A stretch of DNA of 48,718 nucleotides, from assembly GCF_002937115.1 (NCBI RefSeq), contig NZ_NHRY01000182.1, forward strand, positions 7,501-56,218, read 5' to 3'. Under the pieces are notes generated by a model that saw only the letters and a program-made list of their open reading frames with translations, searched no databases and was not told the DNA's origin. Origin of the DNA: Rhodopila globiformis (GTDB lineage: Bacteria > Pseudomonadota > Alphaproteobacteria > Acetobacterales > Acetobacteraceae). Each line of letters begins with the position of its first letter. The first letter of the stretch is position 1. Positions 45,458 to 48,718 of the stretch are shown piece by piece. A program made the position numbers and the translations under genes.

Positions 45458-45486
45458 TGCAAGGAGAGGGCAAACCCGATAATATC
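45458..45486 (+). promoter_or_regulatory. Putative promoter of the methyltransferase gene
   Basis: TTGCAA (45458-45463), a 17-bp spacer, then TAATAT (45481-45486), in an AT-richer context. It would start transcription about 17 nt before ATG 45510, giving a very short leader without a clear Shine-Dalgarno sequence. Confidence 0.4.
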
Positions 45487-45509
45487 GCTGCAAATAGATC
45501 GAGTTCAAG

Positions 45510-47033
45510 ATGGTATCTCTTGTCGAGGATGATCTGACATTTGAATGCGCTGTTGGTCGAGCAGACCAGATTCGCCGGGAGATTTCTCCAAACCTTGATC
45601 CGACTAAGCGCAGGGAACTGGGTCAGTTCCTGACACCGAGCGGTGTAGCGGCCTTCATGGCTGGCATGTTTGGGCAATTTCCGGATCACATTCGACTGCT
45701 CGATGCTGGTGCCGGCGTCGGTGCACTGACAGCTAGCTTCGTCCATGAAGCTTGCAGTCGCGTGAAGCGTCCTAGCACGATTGATGTGACTGCATTTGAA
45801 GTTGATCCGCTGCTTGCGGTACACCTAGAAACCACACTTCTTGCGTGTGCCGATGAATGTGCGGCGTGCGGCATCGAATTTTACTATCGAATTATGAATG
45901 ATGACTATATCCTGCATTCTAGCGAACCTCTTCTGTCGGCGGCGCCGCAGTATAATTGCGCAATCATCAACCCGCCATATGGCAAGATAAACAGTAATTC
46001 AAAAGCGCGGACCGCGTTACGGCGGCTGGGTATCGAAACCAGCAATCTTTATACGGCCTTCATAGCATTGGCAATTGGCCAACTGATCCAGACTGGACAG
46101 CTTGTTGCTATCACGCCGCGCAGTTTCTGTAACGGGCGCTACTTCAGTTCATTTCGTAAGTCTATTATAACGCAGTCGGCCATACGTCAAATCCACGTTT
46201 ACGAGTCGCGCAAGAGAGCTTTTGCCGATGACGACGTGCTGCAAGAAAACATCATCTATAGACTTGTAGTTGGTGAACCGCAGTCCACAACCGTCACCGT
46301 AACGTCGAACTCTGGTCCTCAGGATGCGGACATCAGGCTGCGCGAGGTGCCTTTTCCGGAAGTTGTCCAGCCAACCGATATACACTCCTACATACATCTT
46401 GCGCTATCTGATGCGGATGGGGCACTGGCGGAGCGTGTTCGAGCGATGCCTTGTTCCTTGCGCGATCTTCAGGTATCGGTCTCGACTGGGCGTGTCGTCG
46501 ACTTTCGTGCACGCGAACATCTTTATATGAAGCCGCAACGTGACGCTGTACCTCTGATCTATGCTGAACATTTTGATCAAGGATTTATCGTTTGGCCGCG
46601 TCTAAACGGACGAAAGTACTGTGCTTTGGCTTTCAATGCGGCCACGTTTGGACTTCTAGTTCCACGCGGAACCTATGTGCTAACGAAAAGATTCAGCTCA
46701 AAGGAAGAAAAACGCCGTCTCGTCTCCGTCATCTACGATCCAATTCGAGTGGAAGCGGATTACGTGGGATTTGAGAACCACCTGAACTATTTCCATGAAA
46801 ATGGGCAGGGCTTGCCAGCCACACTGGCCCGAGGCCTTGCATTGTTCCTGAATTCGACCGCTGTTGATCAATACTTCAGGCAATTCAGCGGGCATACCCA
46901 GGTCAACGCAACAGACCTTTGCAATCTACGCTATCCAACCAGGAAGCAGCTTATAAAGTTAGGCGATGTCTTTCAAAATATTTTTCCGCCACAAGATGAA
47001 ATTGACGAGGCGGTGGAGACTTTGCTTAATTAA
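45510..47033 (+). CDS. N6-adenine DNA methyltransferase (Eco57I/PstI-like)
   Basis: Modification enzyme of a type II R-M system, 507 residues, predicted to methylate adenine in the recognition site using S-adenosylmethionine. Motif X-like GQFLTPSGVAAFMAGMF is at 38-54, motif I (SAM) DAGAGVGALTASF from 65 and the acidic motif II AFEVDPLL. The catalytic motif IV is NPPY at 154-157, preceded by NCAII. The C-terminal half would hold target recognition (SVSTGRVVDFRAREH ... QFSGHTQVNATDLCNLRYP). Its partner is the convergent endonuclease; their ends overlap by 8 bp. Codon choice is unlike the neighbours, consistent with recent transfer. Confidence 0.9.
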   Translation: MVSLVEDDLTFECAVGRADQIRREISPNLDPTKRRELGQFLTPSGVAAFMAGMFGQFPDHIRLLDAGAGVGALTASFVHEACSRVKRPSTIDVTAFEVDPLLAVHLETTLLACADECAACGIEFYYRIMNDDYILHSSEPLLSAAPQYNCAIINPPYGKINSNSKARTALRRLGIETSNLYTAFIALAIGQLIQTGQLVAITPRSFCNGRYFSSFRKSIITQSAIRQIHVYESRKRAFADDDVLQENIIYRLVVGEPQSTTVTVTSNSGPQDADIRLREVPFPEVVQPTDIHSYIHLALSDADGALAERVRAMPCSLRDLQVSVSTGRVVDFRAREHLYMKPQRDAVPLIYAEHFDQGFIVWPRLNGRKYCALAFNAATFGLLVPRGTYVLTKRFSSKEEKRRLVSVIYDPIRVEADYVGFENHLNYFHENGQGLPATLARGLALFLNSTAVDQYFRQFSGHTQVNATDLCNLRYPTRKQLIKLGDVFQNIFPPQDEIDEAVETLLN

Positions 47034-48027
47034 ATCCTTTGATTAGGAAATGTTTTGATGGATCAGCATGAATCCATAGGTAGGTTCCTATTGCGATGTT
47101 CTGATGGGCGGCCTGACGTACGGCCGCTTGTCTCCACGTCCTATAAGTTGTCGTGAAATCAATGCCTGGTTTACCCGATCTTTGAGCGAGTCTCTGAAGT
47201 TGCGTGACTTTGTGTAGGTCAACTTCGCCATCGCTTGTCACCGCTTCGATCACCCACAGCTTGTCTGTCTCAGGGTTCCATAACAGCACATCCGGCATGG
47301 CATCCTCCAAACGAAGTTCAATGCCTGCATGCCTAAATCTGTCGCGGTCCGCGGCGCTAATTCGGTCGCCGTCACCATCATCAATGTAGACCACTTGATA
47401 GCCAGGGAGGAATCGCGCAGCATATACATCGATAGAAGCCCGAATCAAATTACTATGTCCGTTATCCACAAGCTTACGAGCAGCTTCTACAACCTGAGCC
47501 TGAAACTCCCGACGAACCCGAGCGGCATCCTGACTTGCCCACTCGGCCAGCATAGAGCGCCAGCGGTCCTGCGGCGCTTTAAGTATTTCCTTAAGACCCT
47601 CGTCAAGCTTGTAGCAGGAATTCCCTGATTTGGCACGGACGTGGCCAGCAACGAATTCCTTATTGACCAAAGTTACAGCCTGGATGCCGCCAAGTTCCCG
47701 CAACGGCTTAATCCAGTAGTCACGTCCCTCTCGATCCAGCTTGCCAACGGCACGTTGCAGAATCCCAACGTGACAGCCGAGGTGCGCCGTCGTCGCGCCG
47801 TCGCAGAAGCGGGCTCCGACGGGAGGCCTTGCGAACCAGCTGTCGCTTTGGTCGTCGAGGAGAGCAAAAACGGTGTCAACAAGGTCTGGAAGCTCACCGA
47901 GGTTAAGCGCTCCAAGAACCTGGCGGATTTTATCCTTCGTAACGCCCTGATACGCGAGGGGGACAACTGGCCTACCACTCTGTATCAATTCCTGCCGAAT
48001 TTTAGCTACTCTGTCGTGCAGCGCCAA
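47026..48027 (-). CDS. Type II restriction endonuclease, BsuBI/PstI family
   Basis: Cleaves unmodified DNA. 333 residues, about the size of PstI/BsuBI. The helical N-terminal domain (VLGALNLGELPDLVDTVFALLD) is followed by DYWIKPLRELGGIQAVTL and the family-typical catalytic core PDVLLWNPETDKLWVIEAVTSDGEVD, with Asp246 and Glu261 of the PD...E-x-x site. The family founders recognise CTGCAG; whether this enzyme does is inference. ATG 48027 starts the frame. It is convergent with the methyltransferase, and no C (controller) protein is visible. Confidence 0.87.
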   Translation of the reverse strand: MALHDRVAKIRQELIQSGRPVVPLAYQGVTKDKIRQVLGALNLGELPDLVDTVFALLDDQSDSWFARPPVGARFCDGATTAHLGCHVGILQRAVGKLDREGRDYWIKPLRELGGIQAVTLVNKEFVAGHVRAKSGNSCYKLDEGLKEILKAPQDRWRSMLAEWASQDAARVRREFQAQVVEAARKLVDNGHSNLIRASIDVYAARFLPGYQVVYIDDGDGDRISAADRDRFRHAGIELRLEDAMPDVLLWNPETDKLWVIEAVTSDGEVDLHKVTQLQRLAQRSGKPGIDFTTTYRTWRQAAVRQAAHQNIAIGTYLWIHADPSKHFLIKGFN

Positions 48028-48292
48028 CCGTGGATCTCCTGTTTGGTTCTGACGCTATAGCGGCACATCCTGTGATAGGCAATGCGATTGTATGCAGTTT
48101 AGGACAAGAAGCCATTTGAGGTCAGGACAATCAGGGTTACTCTGTGATTGCCCACGGGTCTGACGGCATGCCTGCCGGAGCGCCGTTTCGCGGCGGTGCA
48201 AAGTTTACCGCGGGTATGAGTGGGTTGTGGGGATGAGCTACGCCGGAATGGGGAGAGGCTGACCTCTGAACGTGAGCAAGATCGTTACTCTT

Positions 48293-48718
48293 GATCGGCT
48301 GAAATCCGTCTCCCGCGGCTATGCCAGTTTCGACTACACGCTGGACGGTTATGCCGAGAGCGACCTGGTGCGGATTTCCATCCTGGTGAACGGCGACCTG
48401 GTGGATGCCTTGTCGTTCATCGCGCATCGTGCGGCGGCAGAGACTCGCGGGCGGCAGATCTGCGGACGGCTGAAGGATTTGATCCCGAAGCAGCTGTTCA
48501 AGATCGCCATCCAGGCCGCCATCGGCAGCCGGGTGGTGGCGCGCGAGACGATCAGCGCGCTGTCGAAGGACGTGACCGCGAAGTGCTACGGCGGCGACAT
48601 CACGCGCAAGCGGAAGCTGCTGGAGAAGCAGAAGGAAGGCAAGAAGCGGATGCGGCAATTCGGCAAGGTCGAGATCCCGCAGTCGGCGTTCCTCGCGGCG
48701 CTGAAGATGGATGCGTGA
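48293..48718 (+). pseudogene. Duplicated 3' end of lepA (C-terminal fragment)
   Basis: Codes for the last 141 residues of LepA, identical in protein sequence to the intact copy. It lacks the GTPase and ribosome-binding domains. A GTG at 48272 opens a 148-residue frame ([11 protein letters not shown]...) but has no strong ribosome site, so expression is uncertain. The four nucleotide differences from the parental copy are all silent. Confidence 0.93.
48293..48718 (+). repeat. 426-bp direct repeat, copy 2
   Basis: Second copy of 44852-45277 (422 of 426 identical, no gaps). Substitutions are at 48376, 48406, 48409 and 48410. The repeat may continue past the window end at 48718. Confidence 0.97.

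Larger units (their letters stand above)
45278..48292. mobile_element. Restriction-modification island between lepA 3'-end direct repeats
   Basis: About 3.0 kb bounded by the two lepA 3' copies. The base composition drops visibly compared with the flanking genes, most clearly in 45278-47030. It carries one DNA methyltransferase and one convergent restriction endonuclease, with no integrase, transposase or controller gene. The segment 48028-48292 is non-coding; an 8-bp inverted GAGGTCAG (48118-48125, 48260-48267) brackets about 130 bp of higher-GC sequence that may be a relic of another insertion. The structure fits insertion with a long target duplication, described for R-M modules in other bacteria, or recombination through a donor lepA end. 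Confidence 0.85.

Noticed and set aside
45288-45824. 178-codon minus-strand frame at the start of the R-M island
   Set aside because: Overlaps the well-supported methyltransferase and has no family features.
47641-48060. 139-codon plus-strand frame within the endonuclease gene
   Set aside because: Antisense shadow of the BsuBI/PstI-type gene.
48118-48267. Possible insertion-sequence relic between 8-bp inverted GAGGTCAG ends
   Set aside because: Arms too short, no transposase fragment I can recognise and no target duplication seen.
1-48718. tRNA, rRNA and CRISPR arrays
   Set aside because: Reading the gaps on both strands showed no cloverleaf-like sequence and no regularly spaced repeats; the repeats present are palindromic REP-type elements.

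Overview
The window is high-GC DNA (most genes look about two-thirds G+C) with alphaproteobacterial gene content: a class I lysyl-tRNA synthetase, a COQ9-family ubiquinone protein, an rpsU / def / coq9 / lepA housekeeping block, PepN, ThiE, MsrB, and dispersed REP-type palindromes. I infer a Rhodospirillales-type organism, possibly Acetobacteraceae. The sequence shows no diagnostic rRNA, and I see no tRNA genes and no CRISPR array.

Layout. 1-8.5 kb: the edge of a DEAD-box helicase gene, a frameshifted CgeB-like glycosyltransferase, an SDR, class I lysK followed 2 bp later by an MprF-like membrane protein with a shortened C-terminus, a double cold-shock-domain protein with a strong terminator, and a DUF1932-type dehydrogenase. 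8.5-9.2 kb: repeat-rich gap. 9.2-14 kb: pepN-tenA (overlapping), a citrate-lyase-beta-like protein and a hemerythrin-like protein behind a palindromic operator candidate. 14.1-17.7 kb: three translationally coupled genes, a MetE-C-like protein plus the two subunits of a molybdenum hydroxylase. 18.2-22.3 kb: a probable polysaccharide cassette with a TackOD1/degenerate-GGDEF protein, a processive GT2 synthase and an HlyD-like protein, facing a small membrane protein. 22.6-31.2 kb: a DUF1254/DUF1214 protein, a LysR regulator coupled to a retropepsin-like protease, and a catabolic run (SDR, ThDP enzyme, class III CoA-transferase, LLM oxidoreductase). 31.2-35.4 kb: msrB, then a photoactive-yellow-protein (PYP) homologue overlapping a diguanylate cyclase gene, an HpaI-type aldolase and a PhyH dioxygenase. 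35.7-41.7 kb: thiE, an MFS transporter, a DUF1772-like membrane protein, an LLM oxidoreductase, a 740-bp nest of inverted repeats, and a MocR/PdxR regulator. 41.9-45.3 kb: rpsU, def, coq9, lepA.

The right end is foreign. Directly after the lepA stop lies about 3 kb of visibly lower-GC DNA encoding an Eco57I-like N6-adenine methyltransferase and a convergent BsuBI/PstI-family endonuclease. It is followed by a second copy of the last 426 bp of lepA. The two copies have the same length and differ by four clustered, all-synonymous substitutions. This is the signature of a restriction-modification module inserted with a long target duplication, or one that carries a donor lepA 3' end.

The two observations most worth following are the PYP-diguanylate cyclase pair (a possible light-to-c-di-GMP switch; Tyr, Glu and Cys of the PYP chromophore pocket are retained) and the lepA-anchored restriction-modification island. 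The TackOD1-GT2-HlyD cassette is a third candidate for an undescribed system.
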